The notes below the pieces were generated by a model. The model was not told the origin of the DNA, made no database searches, and saw nothing but the letters and a program-made list of their open reading frames with translations. The translations under genes were made by a program, and so were the position numbers. From an uncultured Bacilli bacterium (GTDB taxonomy: Bacteria; Bacillota_I; Bacilli_A; RF39; UBA660), in assembly GCA_934096605.1 (NCBI GenBank), contig CAKOMI010000014.1:1-30693 (forward strand): a stretch of 30,693 bases of DNA, in the 5' to 3' direction. Within the stretch, counting starts at the first letter, position 1. Each line of letters starts with the position of its first letter. This document shows positions 15,332-24,952 of this stretch, in pieces.

Positions 15332-17185
15332 CTACAAATAATAATCTATTAGAATTTTAAAAATTCCAAATATATTCAAGAAAAGTATACCATAAGTAAT
15401 AAAATAATTAATAGTTTTTTCTTGCCATTCTACTTTAAATTTAGGGGATGTAAACAAAGCAAGTGTTGGTAAAAATATTGGTATTAAGTAACGACCCTGA
15501 TAACCTAAGACAGTTGTATTGGCAACTGGTGTAAAACTTACATATAAACTTGTCATTGAAACAACGATAGAACCTATAATAACCAAGAAGATAAATATTT
15601 TTTCATAAATACTCATTTTAACACTTGTAGACGCTATACTAATAACAAAGATTACAAGTAAAAGAACAAGAGGCATATAACCTAAATCACCAAAATAGCC
15701 AAGTTGTAAAGTTCCTGCAAGTAGTAAGGAAAAAATTCCTAAATCAAAAGTATGATACAATACATTTATATAAGATAATGGTTTATGTAAAATAAATAGA
15801 ACTTGTTTTTTTAAATTTACACCTTCCACAGCCCATTGAACAATCCCATGCATAGAAGCATACTTATAAGTAATATAAAAGAAAACTAAATTAATTAATA
15901 TTAACAGTCCTTTATACAAGAAAGCCTTACTCTTACTATTAAATTTTTCATTCTTAATTAAGAATATCAAACCACATACTGGAAAATACGCTATCTTAGA
16001 TAAGAAACTAAAAGCATAACATAAAGAAAGTATTAAAGTTTCTGTTAAGCCAATTTTCTTTTTCGCATTACCATAATATATTGTAAGAGCAAAAGATAAA
16101 ATACACATTGCATTGGTAAACATATCAGCCGAATATGATGCAGCTTGAAAGAGTACTAACGGAATAAGGCCAACTACAAAGACAAGATTTTTAAACTTAC
16201 CACTAAGCTTAATAGCCATGGCTACAACTAACGTAAAAAATAACAAGTTAAATAATCGTCCTAGTAAAAATTGCATTGGTAAAGAAAGTAAAAGTATTCG
16301 CCCTACTAAAATACCTATACCACTAATAACATAGGCTAAAAATAAATATGGCTCAGCCGTTGAAGCATAATATTTTTTTTCATAATTACTATTACCAACA
16401 TTAGTTAATTCATTTATATAAGCTTTATATGAACTATATGTTGTAGGCACAAATACATTATAAGGTTGTTCTAAATAAAGTTTAATATCTGTAGGCCAAA
16501 GTACTTCTTCACCCTTATCTAAATTAAAATTAAAATATGAAATATTATATGCCCGAGCAAAATGCTCTTTCTCATCCATAGAATAAGCAAAAGGTGTAAT
16601 TAAAGCATATATAAGCCCTACTGGTAAAGAAATCATAACAAAAGTTTTAACAATACTAATATTTTCTTTTAAAATCATTTTTCGCCCAAAATAACAAATA
16701 TAAAAAACAATTAAAAATACAAATATAAAAGCAATTAAATTAAAACTAAATTCATTATGTATTTTAAAATTATTAATAGTTATATCCTCTTTTTTTAAAT
16801 TATTAATTTTTAAAACTATAGAAGACACATTCTTATCAATTTTAAAATAATTCTCACCATTATAAGTAGGATAAATAGTCTCACTTTTTAAATACTCTTC
16901 TTCATCATTATTAACTGTATATAAAAGCACTTCCATTTTATTTTCACTACTTGTACTCGCTAAAAAAGAAATCTCCTTAACATAACTATCAACTAAAGAA
17001 CTTTTAAGTTCTATACCATTATCTATTTCATTAATAGTTAGATTAATATCTTTTTCCCCTTTAAAATCATTACTAAAATATTTTAAATTCAAAATGAATA
17101 TGCAAAACAAAAGTGCAAGAAAAAAAGAAATAAAGAGAAACGCAATATAAATATGTTTTGATTGTAATTTATTCTTTAACTTCAT
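15332..17185 (-). CDS. DUF2142 multi-spanning membrane protein, probable GT-C transferase
   Basis: About 617 residues with a dozen or so hydrophobic segments. After one N-terminal helix comes an extracellular domain (about 40-150), then a helical core. The signature YALITPFAYSMDEKEHFARA, with its acidic DEKEH in the first large loop, is typical of DUF2142 (PF09913), which resembles GT-C glycosyltransferases using polyprenyl-phosphate sugars. That fits the next gene, which makes such donors. The start is the ATG at 17185, 9 nt after AAGGAG. It follows the double GT2 gene by 13 nt, so it may belong to the exporter operon. Confidence 0.75.
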   Translation of the reverse strand: MKLKNKLQSKHIYIAFLFISFFLALLFCIFILNLKYFSNDFKGEKDINLTINEIDNGIELKSSLVDSYVKEISFLASTSSENKMEVLLYTVNNDEEEYLKSETIYPTYNGENYFKIDKNVSSIVLKINNLKKEDITINNFKIHNEFSFNLIAFIFVFLIVFYICYFGRKMILKENISIVKTFVMISLPVGLIYALITPFAYSMDEKEHFARAYNISYFNFNLDKGEEVLWPTDIKLYLEQPYNVFVPTTYSSYKAYINELTNVGNSNYEKKYYASTAEPYLFLAYVISGIGILVGRILLLSLPMQFLLGRLFNLLFFTLVVAMAIKLSGKFKNLVFVVGLIPLVLFQAASYSADMFTNAMCILSFALTIYYGNAKKKIGLTETLILSLCYAFSFLSKIAYFPVCGLIFLIKNEKFNSKSKAFLYKGLLILINLVFFYITYKYASMHGIVQWAVEGVNLKKQVLFILHKPLSYINVLYHTFDLGIFSLLLAGTLQLGYFGDLGYMPLVLLLVIFVISIASTSVKMSIYEKIFIFLVIIGSIVVSMTSLYVSFTPVANTTVLGYQGRYLIPIFLPTLALFTSPKFKVEWQEKTINYFITYGILFLNIFGIFKILIDYYL

Positions 17186-17198
17186 AATCATTCACTCC

Positions 17199-19337
17199 TT
17201 ATTTCTTTAATTTAAAACTAATTTGTTTAGAAAAATGTTTATTATAAAATGGATCATCTGCTATTATTTTACCCCATTTATTAAACATATAATTTTGTTC
17301 TTTTTTAAATAACTCATACTTCTCCGGTGTTGTATCAAACCCTCTTGTTTTAGATTCAAAATGATGTAACATAACTTGTGGTGTTACTACGTTATATAAT
17401 CCTTTTTCTAGTAATTTTAAGTTAAAGTCAACATCGTTATAGGCAACTTTTAAATCTTCTTCTAAGCCACCTACACTTAAGTATTTTTCTTTAGAAACAA
17501 CTAAACAAGCAGCCGTAACAGCAGCATAATTATAAGGTACCATAAGTCTTCCATACATGCCAGCATCTTCCTTGCTAGCCCCAATAAAAGCATGACTAGC
17601 AACACCACCAAGTCCTAATATAACACCCGCATGTTGAACTGTATCATCAGGATATAAAAGTTTTGCCCCTACAGCCCCAACATGACTTTGAGCCGCATAA
17701 GATACCATCACCGAAAGCCAATCTGGACTAATAATTTCTGTATCATTATTTAAAAGGCAAATGAACTCCCCAGAAGCCACCTTTACCCCATCATTATTAA
17801 TCTTAGAATAATTAAATGGATAAGGTGCATCTATAACTTTAAAATTCTTATGTTTTTTCTTATAACTTTCAAATAATTCAAAGGTTTCTTCCTTTTCACT
17901 TTGGTTATTCATCACGATAACTTCATAATTTTTATATGTTGTTTTTTCATAAAGTGATTTCAAACACATTTCTAATGAATCAGCATAATCTTTCGTAGGT
18001 ATTAAAATAGATACTTTAGGCTCTTTATCTAAAATATAATTAACTTTATAGTATAAGGTTTTCTCATCTTTTACAACATTACCTTTTATACCTCTTCTTT
18101 TTAAAGCATTACTAACGGCTAAAGCCCCTTTATCAATCGCATAACTTTTATTATCAATTGTCATTGACGTTGATCCTTCTACTTTACGCCAGTGATATAA
18201 AACCTCTGGAATATGATAAATATTATTTGTAACCTCCGTAACCTTCAAAAATAAATCGTAATCTTGGGCACCTTCTAAGCCTTTTTCAAATCCCCCAACT
18301 TCTTCTACTTTACTCTTACGAATAGTTGTAAAGTGACATATATAATTATTTGATAAAAGTGTATCTGGCGAATAATCAGCCTTAAAATGTGGATCACAAT
18401 ATTTACCATCTAAATCAATCTTATCTTCATCTGTATATATAAAATCAAGTTCTTTATTTTCATTTAAAGCCTCTACTACCATGTATAATGCGTCTTTGTC
18501 TAACTCATCATCATCATCTACTAAAGATATAAACTCACCCTCAGCCATCTTTAAGGCATCATTAGTAGTTTTTGATATATGTTTATTTTTCTTGTGATAA
18601 CTGACATGTATTCGTGGGTCTTTCTCACTATACTCTTTTAAAGTATCTAAAGTCTCTTCTTTAGTAGAACAATCATCTACTAAACATACCTCAAAATTAT
18701 CATAAGTCTGATTAAGAATTGAATCTAAACAACGAGCTAAATATTCTCGTCCAATATTATAAACCGGTATTAAAATAGAAATAAGTGGTCTATACTCTAA
18801 ATCCTTATGTACTACCTCTAATTTATTTTTAGCTAAATAACGATTATAATCATCTTTATTAAAAGGCTCATAATAATAATTATTACCTCTTTCTCTAACT
18901 CTTTTCTTAAAATCATTAAAATACTTTTTCCACATTTTAGGTGGTACTAAAAAATGATAATCACGCCATAAATAACGAATACCTTTAAATAAAGTAATAA
19001 AAAAACTTTTAACTATCTTTAACTTATTAGCTACAACATCTTTTATTTTACCATTTAATCTTCTAAGTCTTGTATTCTTTCCCCTATAAATCAAATACTC
19101 CTTGCCGTCACATAATACATAGACATATATATTCTTACATGACTTATCTAATAATACTTTTAATGTAAATTCTCCACTATAAGGGTTAATAACTAAATCA
19201 CTTTTTCGTTCTTCACCATCAACAAGTACTTTAAATTTATAATTATCTTTTTTAACTGTCCCAATCAAAGTAAGCCCGGGATTTACTACTCCCCTTATAC
19301 TTTGATAACTTATTCCTATAAAATTATATTTAAGCAT
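17199..19337 (-). CDS. Large glycosyltransferase with two GT2 domains
   Basis: 712 residues. The first ~150 look like a beta-rich accessory domain plus a basic linker. GT2 domain 1: PLISILIPVYNIGREYLARC, CLVDDCSTKEE, VDDDDELDKDAL. GT2 domain 2: PKVSILIPTKDYADSLEMCL, VMNNQSEKEE, LLNNDTEI, YNDVDFNLKL. Such tandem GT2 proteins extend rhamnan or other surface polysaccharide chains on the inner face. The start is the ATG at 19337, which overlaps the Wzm stop as TAATATG with its ribosome site in the last Wzm codons. A longer in-frame start at 19355 lacks a site. Confidence 0.85.
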   Translation of the reverse strand: MLKYNFIGISYQSIRGVVNPGLTLIGTVKKDNYKFKVLVDGEERKSDLVINPYSGEFTLKVLLDKSCKNIYVYVLCDGKEYLIYRGKNTRLRRLNGKIKDVVANKLKIVKSFFITLFKGIRYLWRDYHFLVPPKMWKKYFNDFKKRVRERGNNYYYEPFNKDDYNRYLAKNKLEVVHKDLEYRPLISILIPVYNIGREYLARCLDSILNQTYDNFEVCLVDDCSTKEETLDTLKEYSEKDPRIHVSYHKKNKHISKTTNDALKMAEGEFISLVDDDDELDKDALYMVVEALNENKELDFIYTDEDKIDLDGKYCDPHFKADYSPDTLLSNNYICHFTTIRKSKVEEVGGFEKGLEGAQDYDLFLKVTEVTNNIYHIPEVLYHWRKVEGSTSMTIDNKSYAIDKGALAVSNALKRRGIKGNVVKDEKTLYYKVNYILDKEPKVSILIPTKDYADSLEMCLKSLYEKTTYKNYEVIVMNNQSEKEETFELFESYKKKHKNFKVIDAPYPFNYSKINNDGVKVASGEFICLLNNDTEIISPDWLSVMVSYAAQSHVGAVGAKLLYPDDTVQHAGVILGLGGVASHAFIGASKEDAGMYGRLMVPYNYAAVTAACLVVSKEKYLSVGGLEEDLKVAYNDVDFNLKLLEKGLYNVVTPQVMLHHFESKTRGFDTTPEKYELFKKEQNYMFNKWGKIIADDPFYNKHFSKQISFKLKK

Positions 19338-19338
19338 A

Positions 19339-20112
19339 TTACACCTCTTCTGCAAATCCTTTTTCTAGTTTCCTAAATATTATATAACCAATTATTAAAA
19401 TAATAAAGGATAATATACCAACTAACGCCAAAGAAGTTAAATTAGGCATTACTTTATAATAGAAAATACTTCGGTAAGCATCAACAATAGAGGACATTGG
19501 ATTTAAATATAAAATCCACCTTACTTTACTTGGAAACATTGAAGCTGTATATAAAATAGGTGTTGCATAAAATAATAGATTAAGTAAGAAAGCTACTAAG
19601 TACTCAATATCTCTTACATATACATTAATCGCGCTTAAAACAAACAATAATCCTAAACTAAGGGCACTTTGAATAATCGCAATAAGTGGTAACCATAAAA
19701 GTTGAATACTTATGCCAATCCCTCCAAAAATAGTAAATATTAATATAATAACACATGAAATAAGGAAGTTTATTAAACCTGCTACCACTACACTTATAGG
19801 TAGTATCTCTCTTGGAAAATATACTTTTTTAATAATTCCCCCATTTATCCACACACAATTACAACCAGTCGTAATACAAGTCGTAAAAAAATTCCAAGGA
19901 ATAACACCTGTAATTAAATAAATTAAATAATTTGGAACATTCATCCGCATAATATATGGAAATACCAAAGCATACACTAAAACCATTAAAAGAGGATTTA
20001 AAAAACTCCAAAGTACTCCTAAAAATGAACCTTTATATTTACCACGTATTTCCTTTTGAACGTTTGTCTTTAAAAGTTCACGATAGGCATATAATTCTTT
20101 AAAAGCCTTCAT
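19339..20112 (-). CDS. ABC-2 polysaccharide export permease (Wzm/TagG type)
   Basis: 257 residues, six hydrophobic segments. QKEIRGKYKGSFLGVLWSFL just before helix 1 is the usual entrance motif. VYVRDIEYLVAFLLNLLFYA and PILYTASMFPSK are further family hallmarks, and the C-terminus RKLEKGFAEEV is characteristic. It forms the channel that exports undecaprenyl-linked polysaccharide with the next gene's ATPase. One nucleotide separates it from wzt. Confidence 0.9.
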   Translation of the reverse strand: MKAFKELYAYRELLKTNVQKEIRGKYKGSFLGVLWSFLNPLLMVLVYALVFPYIMRMNVPNYLIYLITGVIPWNFFTTCITTGCNCVWINGGIIKKVYFPREILPISVVVAGLINFLISCVIILIFTIFGGIGISIQLLWLPLIAIIQSALSLGLLFVLSAINVYVRDIEYLVAFLLNLLFYATPILYTASMFPSKVRWILYLNPMSSIVDAYRSIFYYKVMPNLTSLALVGILSFIILIIGYIIFRKLEKGFAEEV

Positions 20113-20113
20113 A

Positions 20114-20857
20114 TTATCTACACTCCTTTAAATATTCTGGAATAACTTTTTCTGGTGTATCGTCCATTTGCACTGACCCATGATTTATCCATATAGCCCT
20201 TGTACATAAATCTTCTATTTGATCTAGACTATGACTTACAATAACAATTGTCTTATCACTTTCTTTTAATTCATGTAACTTAGTAAAACATTTTTCTTGA
20301 AAATGTTGATCACCTACTGCTAGTATTTCATCTATTAATAAAATATCAGCATCTACATTAATAGCAATAGAAAAAGCAAGTCGCATATACATACCTGATG
20401 AATATGTTCTAACTGGATTATCAATAAATTCTCCTAACTCAGAAAATTCAATAATTGTATCTAATCTCTTATCAATTTCTTGTTTTGTTAAACCAAAAAT
20501 AGCCGCGTTAAAATAAATATTTTCTCTTCCTGTAAAATCTTGATGAAATCCAGCACCTAGTTCTAGTAAACTAGTTAGTTTACCATACGTAACAATCTTA
20601 CCTTTATTAGGATAAATAATCTTTGTCATTAACTTTAAAAGAGTACTTTTACCAGACCCATTAACACCAACAAGTCCTACCGTTTCTCCTCGTTTAATAG
20701 TTATATTAATATCCTTTAAAGCCGTGAATACTTCACTTTCATTTCTCTTCCAAAACATAAGTTTTTCTTTTAAAGTACTAGCCTTATCATAATAGATTTT
20801 AAATGTTTTTGTAACATCTATTACCTGAATAGCTGTTTTATCATTATTTTTCTTCAT
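20114..20857 (-). CDS. ABC polysaccharide export ATPase (Wzt/TagH type)
   Basis: 247 residues. It has Walker A GVNGSGKSTLLK, Q-loop area LLELGAGFHQDFTGRENIYF (typical of this exporter class), signature YSSGMYMRLAFS, Walker B ILLIDEILAVGD and H-loop IVSHS. It ends soon after the nucleotide-binding domain, so it lacks the C-terminal sugar-binding domain of O9a-type Wzt. It should therefore export without recognising a chain cap. First gene of the exporter operon. Confidence 0.92.
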   Translation of the reverse strand: MKKNNDKTAIQVIDVTKTFKIYYDKASTLKEKLMFWKRNESEVFTALKDINITIKRGETVGLVGVNGSGKSTLLKLMTKIIYPNKGKIVTYGKLTSLLELGAGFHQDFTGRENIYFNAAIFGLTKQEIDKRLDTIIEFSELGEFIDNPVRTYSSGMYMRLAFSIAINVDADILLIDEILAVGDQHFQEKCFTKLHELKESDKTIVIVSHSLDQIEDLCTRAIWINHGSVQMDDTPEKVIPEYLKECR

Positions 20858-20881
20858 AATCCACCTCGAATTTATATCATT

Positions 20882-20910
20882 AGTATAGCAAATATCCCTT
20901 ATAATATCAA
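20882..20910 (-). promoter_or_regulatory. Promoter of the wzt-wzm operon
   Basis: Minus strand TTGATA (20905-20910), 17-bp spacer, TATACT (20882-20887), ~25 bp before the start codon. Confidence 0.7.
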
Positions 20911-20930
20911 ATAACTATCAAGTATTTTTG

Positions 20931-20939
20931 TGTTAAAAT
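20931..20939 (+). promoter_or_regulatory. Extended -10 promoter of the HTH gene
   Basis: TGTTAAAAT, 15 bp before the start codon and divergent from the wzt promoter, so the HTH protein could act on both. Confidence 0.45.
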
Positions 20940-20954
20940 ATATTAGGTGATAAC

Positions 20955-21236
20955 ATGACTATTTTTAAAATACTTGCCATAAATTTAAAATATTATCGTA
21001 AAATTTATAATATGTCCCAAGAAAGGTTTGCTGAGGTCCTAGGCACTTCCCTAGCATATCTTAATGAAATAGAAAATCAAAAAAGAAATGTTAGCTTAAA
21101 AACCATTGCTAAATTCACAAATAGATTAAATGCTTATGATAAGTCATTAAACTTAAATTTTAGTACTCTTTTAAACTATGATGAATCACTAGAAACAAAC
21201 TACAAAAGAATTGACGAAAAAAAGAAACCTAATTAG
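20955..21236 (+). CDS. Small Xre-family HTH regulator
   Basis: 93 residues. A helix-turn-helix of the Xre/Cro type spans about 8-65 (LKYYRKIYNMSQERFAEVLG, then TSLAYLNEIENQKRNVSLKT). A short charged tail follows with no effector domain. The ribosome site is AGGTGATAAC. It is divergent from wzt and convergent with the GT4 gene, overlapping its stop by 8 bp, which puts it inside the polysaccharide cluster. Autoregulation or control of wzt from the shared intergenic region is a reasonable inference. Confidence 0.75.
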   Translation: MTIFKILAINLKYYRKIYNMSQERFAEVLGTSLAYLNEIENQKRNVSLKTIAKFTNRLNAYDKSLNLNFSTLLNYDESLETNYKRIDEKKKPN

Positions 21237-21243
21237 ATTTCTT
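21217..21243. terminator. Bidirectional terminator between HTH and GT4 genes
   Basis: AAGAAA / TTTCTT enclosing CTAATTAG, with T-runs on both sides (stronger on the minus strand). It overlaps both stop codons. Confidence 0.55.
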
Positions 21244-22416
21244 AACTTTTTCCTCCAAAAGTTCATCAAAAACAATTTCATACTTTGTAACAATGCTTTC
21301 CCAAGTATAGGCATCCATTATTCTTTCTTTTGCTTTAATACCCATTTTATTTATTTCTGCCTTACTTAACTTTTCAGCTTTATTAATCACTTTCTTTAAA
21401 TCATTATCTTTCTTTGAAAAATATAATACACAATCTTTACCAACTTCTTTATTATATACTACATCAAACAAAATATTTAACTTTGTATTAGCAAGGGCCT
21501 CAAGTAAAGATGGATTTGTCCCACCAGCTGAATGTCCATGAATATAAGCATAAGCGTGTCTCCTAAAATAAAGTAATGCTTCTTTGTCATACACTGAACC
21601 AATAAACTTAATTCTTTTATCATTCATAAAATTAGTACTTTCCTGTAAATACTTATAAAACTTATTTTCTTCTAAATTACAAATAATAACTAAGTCTTTT
21701 TTCGTTTTAGATTTCATAAATTCCTTAATCATAACTTCATAATTATTCTCTGGTACAAACCTTCCAACAATTAAGTAATACTCATGATCCTTTATATCAT
21801 ATTGTTTCCATAATTTTTTTACTATCTCATTTTTATGAATATCAATATCTAAATAAGCCCCAAAAGCAATATAATAAGATGGTTTATGATAACTTTTATA
21901 TTTTTCATCAATATAACTTTTTATAGCCATTGAATCACAAACACAAGCATCAGTATATTTAACACATGTTTTTTCACTATACTTAAAACACTGTTTAATC
22001 CACCAAGCCCATTTTTCTCGTTTCCATTCTAGTCCATCGGGATTAATTATAAATTTCGTATTCTTAAGTTTTCTTTTCCAAATAGGAATTAAAGGCCCAA
22101 CCTTACAACCAAGTAATAAAACAATTGCATTTTCTATTTTATTATCATTTATATAATTTACTACTCTATTCATCGATCTAATTGTAAAAGTAAACATCGT
22201 GGCAAACCCTTGCTTTGGTGTATAAACAACTGGTTCTATAACACTATCAGTATGCATTATATTACCATCATCTTTTTTATCAAAACTAAGTTTAGGTATT
22301 ACATATTGAAATTCCTTATTAGTTTGATTTTTCATTAATTCTGTTACAAAAGTTTCCCATCCCCCATAATTAAATTTATAACCTCTTGAACCAACAATAA
22401 ATATATATTTTTTCAT
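21229..22416 (-). CDS. GT4 glycosyltransferase with DUF1972, rhamnosyltransferase-like
   Basis: 395 residues. The N-terminal half starts YIFIVGSRGYKFNYGGWETF, the DUF1972 hallmark of capsule and rhamnan rhamnosyltransferases (RgpA/WchF-like, beta-1,4 type). The C-terminal half is a GT-B nucleotide-sugar domain with YLIVGRFVPENNYEVMIKEF and HGHSAGGTNPSLLEALA (EX7E-like). No signal peptide; it acts on the inner face. The ATG follows AGGTGAATT, 7 nt after the phosphoesterase stop. Confidence 0.8.
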   Translation of the reverse strand: MKKYIFIVGSRGYKFNYGGWETFVTELMKNQTNKEFQYVIPKLSFDKKDDGNIMHTDSVIEPVVYTPKQGFATMFTFTIRSMNRVVNYINDNKIENAIVLLLGCKVGPLIPIWKRKLKNTKFIINPDGLEWKREKWAWWIKQCFKYSEKTCVKYTDACVCDSMAIKSYIDEKYKSYHKPSYYIAFGAYLDIDIHKNEIVKKLWKQYDIKDHEYYLIVGRFVPENNYEVMIKEFMKSKTKKDLVIICNLEENKFYKYLQESTNFMNDKRIKFIGSVYDKEALLYFRRHAYAYIHGHSAGGTNPSLLEALANTKLNILFDVVYNKEVGKDCVLYFSKKDNDLKKVINKAEKLSKAEINKMGIKAKERIMDAYTWESIVTKYEIVFDELLEEKVKKSN

Positions 22417-22423
22417 AATTCAC

Positions 22424-23221
22424 CTACTTATTTTCATTAATAATTCTATTTAATCTATTTTGATCACGATACTTACCTAGTCTAAGTTCCATTTCATAAC
22501 CTCTTCTATCTAAGTTATCTTTTGAATCCTTTAACTCAGACTCTATATCATAAGGAACTTGCTTAATCATAATCCCCATATAACCTTTTTCTAAAGAATT
22601 TAACTCACCTTCTAATATTAAATAATGAGCCATAGTTGTAAAATCCTGACACCCATCAAACATATCATCATGAATTAAATCTAAAGAAATTCCAACACTC
22701 CCTGCATTAATAAGTATTCTATTATATAAAGAACTTACAAAAGCATTATGAGTATGTCCATAAATAGCTATATCGCTATACCCATCTATAACAGCATCTT
22801 TAGGTTTATAAAACATACTTTTTAAAGCCTCATTATTACTAAAAGCAAAAATCTTTTTATTAATATCATAAGGTGTTGCATGAAATAGTCTTACTAACCT
22901 ACCACTTAAATAAAACTCATAACTAAAAGGTAAAGATCTTATCCCTCTATAAGTATCATTATTTAAAAGACTTCTATTAAAACACCACGCCTTACTAGCA
23001 TAATCACTTTCAAGTCCTATCCATTTCTCAAAATTACCTCTTACAATAACTTTAGTATTATTACTAATCATCCCAAAACATTCATTCGGATGCATTCCCT
23101 TACCAATAATATCCCCTAAACAATAAATATTATTAATATTTTCTTTTTTTATATCTATAAGTACACTTTTTAAAGCTTCTAAATTACCATGTATATCACT
23201 TATAATTGCTATTTTTTCCAT
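22424..23221 (-). CDS. Calcineurin-like metallophosphoesterase
   Basis: 265 residues with all metal-site motifs: ISDIHGNLEA, CLGDIIGKG, VRGNFEKW, IYGHTHNAF, and NAGSVGISLD. It resembles the YfcE/DUF2851-free 'phosphodiesterase' branch and has no membrane segment. It sits between two glycosyltransferases with 1-7 nt spacing, so a role in trimming or recycling a phosphorylated sugar or nucleotide in the pathway is inferred. GNFE replaces the more common GNHD/GNxD at motif III, which is seen in related YfcE-type enzymes. Confidence 0.8.
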   Translation of the reverse strand: MEKIAIISDIHGNLEALKSVLIDIKKENINNIYCLGDIIGKGMHPNECFGMISNNTKVIVRGNFEKWIGLESDYASKAWCFNRSLLNNDTYRGIRSLPFSYEFYLSGRLVRLFHATPYDINKKIFAFSNNEALKSMFYKPKDAVIDGYSDIAIYGHTHNAFVSSLYNRILINAGSVGISLDLIHDDMFDGCQDFTTMAHYLILEGELNSLEKGYMGIMIKQVPYDIESELKDSKDNLDRRGYEMELRLGKYRDQNRLNRIINENK

Positions 23222-23222
23222 C

Positions 23223-24068
23223 TTATATCCAAAACGTTAAATATGCTATTCCTAAACTTATATAATATAATACTTTTAGAAATATCATTCCCAATATATT
23301 TAAGTGATTATACTCTTTTTCATAATAAAACATACTTTTCTTTAAAGCCTTATACTTACGTACTTTATTTAGATTTTTAGACACCGTTTGACTAGCTAAA
23401 TGTGTAACACTTAAAGACGTATCAACACAAGTTTTCAAATCATAAACGTAAGCTTTCTTTGCAATAATATTTTCTTCATAATATAAAAATGTATGTGGAT
23501 CAAAATATTTAATCTTCTTAAAATCTTTTAATCTAGCCATAAAAAAGCACCCATGTAAAACTTCTACCCTAACTATCTTTTCATTATAATAATCATCAGG
23601 ATACTTTTGCATATTAAAACTATATCTATTAAAATAATTTATACAAGATAATGCCTCACACCATAAACTTGGTAATTTCCAACCCTTAGTAATATGTCCT
23701 CTTTCTATTATCTTTGGTCCTAAAAAAGAAATACTTTCATCTTTTTTCATATCATGAATAAGTTCAGTTATAACACTTTCACTTACTAAAACATCAGGAT
23801 TACTAATTATTGCAAGTTCACAATCTGTATTCTTTTCTAAATATTTAAGTCCCAGATTATTACCAAAAGCATACCCCCCATTCTTACGAGCTTCTACTAA
23901 AACAACATGCTTATTTAAATAAGGAGTTATTTTCTCTACTGAAGAATCTGTACTATGATTATCAACTACGACAATTTTATTAATATTTTTATAATCTCTA
24001 ACTTGTAAAATCATTTTTATAGTATTTTCATAATCATTATAATTTAATATAACCATTCCTGTTTTCAT
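23223..24068 (-). CDS. GT2 glycosyltransferase, WbbL/rhamnosyltransferase-like
   Basis: 281 residues: GMVILNYNDYENTIKMILQV, VVDNHSTDSSVEKI, SNPDVLVSESVI, LHGCFFMARLKDFKK, and a C-terminal helix ILGMIFLKVLYYISLGIAYL. This is the WbbL/RgpB-like branch that adds rhamnose to lipid-linked acceptors. First gene of a three-gene operon (GT2, phosphoesterase, GT4) with 1-7 nt spacing. Confidence 0.82.
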   Translation of the reverse strand: MKTGMVILNYNDYENTIKMILQVRDYKNINKIVVVDNHSTDSSVEKITPYLNKHVVLVEARKNGGYAFGNNLGLKYLEKNTDCELAIISNPDVLVSESVITELIHDMKKDESISFLGPKIIERGHITKGWKLPSLWCEALSCINYFNRYSFNMQKYPDDYYNEKIVRVEVLHGCFFMARLKDFKKIKYFDPHTFLYYEENIIAKKAYVYDLKTCVDTSLSVTHLASQTVSKNLNKVRKYKALKKSMFYYEKEYNHLNILGMIFLKVLYYISLGIAYLTFWI

Positions 24069-24089
24069 TATTGGTGCCTCCTAATTAGT

Positions 24090-24097
24090 ATTATACA
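24090..24097 (-). promoter_or_regulatory. -10 box of the GT2-phosphoesterase-GT4 operon
   Basis: TGTATAAT on the minus strand, ~20 bp before the GT2 start, in the 44-bp gap after the sortase gene. No convincing -35. Confidence 0.4.
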
Positions 24098-24112
24098 CCA
24101 AGAATTAATTAT

Positions 24113-24934
24113 TTAATAACTTTTTATTAATTTAGCATGTAAGACAACCTTTGAATTATCATCAAAACAAGTAGATAAAGTTAAAATTTTATTATTTATT
24201 GTTACATTAGTTTTAAAATCATATATGCTTCTTTTAGTAATTAAATTTAAAAATGTTTGATATTCACTATCAGTACTAAAATTAGTCTTAATATAATCAT
24301 TAGTGTTAGGAATCTTATATACACTAAAAACTTGCCATACATAAGAACCACTTAAAGAACTAGTTTTAATAACATAGTTATCTTTATTTTGATACCATTC
24401 TTTATTTAAAATATTTTTTAAAGTTCCAAACATAGTTTTATTTTCTCTACCATGGGCATATATAATTGAATTCTTATTATTAAAATCATTCTTATTACGA
24501 TAATCTAAAAATACCCAACCACCTCCATTATAATTTTTATATAAATCATGTGTCAAATAATATTCATTATCACTATACTGTACAACTGGATAATTAATAT
24601 TAGTACTATTAACTTTTACCCAGCCTATAATATCTTTATTCTTTTCTCTTAATTTAGAATAATCTATACTTAAAAAAGAGGTATTAATAAAATCCCAATA
24701 AGGGTCACTTGCATCTATTTTAGTTTCATCTTCTTCTTTTTTAGCCTCATCTGTAGTTTCTTCTTTTACTTCAACTAACTCATTAACGTCTTCTAATATT
24801 TCATTAGAAACTTTATTATCTTTAGTCCAGCAAATTAGTCTAATAAAACAAAAAACAAATATAGTTAATAAAACCAAAAATAACAATATATAACCAATAT
24901 TTTTTAAACGTAATTTATACTTTTTCTTCTTCAT
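24113..24934 (-). CDS. Class B sortase
   Basis: 273 residues, a membrane-anchored transpeptidase. Basic N-terminus, one helix (IGYILLFLVLLTIFVFCFIR), an acidic linker (EVKEETTDEAKKEEDETKID), then the sortase barrel. IIGWVKVNSTNINYPVVQ is the class B hallmark, His lies in SIIYAHGRENKTMFGTL, and Cys in ILTLSTCFDD. The usual catalytic Arg position (R-V-V-x-H-A-K-L in relatives) reads NSKVVLHAKL, an apparent Lys. The start is the ATG at 24934 after GAAAGAAAG; a longer frame from 24979 would run through the preceding terminator. Its likely substrate is the NPQTG protein directly upstream. Confidence 0.88.
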   Translation of the reverse strand: MKKKKYKLRLKNIGYILLFLVLLTIFVFCFIRLICWTKDNKVSNEILEDVNELVEVKEETTDEAKKEEDETKIDASDPYWDFINTSFLSIDYSKLREKNKDIIGWVKVNSTNINYPVVQYSDNEYYLTHDLYKNYNGGGWVFLDYRNKNDFNNKNSIIYAHGRENKTMFGTLKNILNKEWYQNKDNYVIKTSSLSGSYVWQVFSVYKIPNTNDYIKTNFSTDSEYQTFLNLITKRSIYDFKTNVTINNKILTLSTCFDDNSKVVLHAKLIKSY

Positions 24935-24952
24935 AAACAACTTTCTTTCTAT

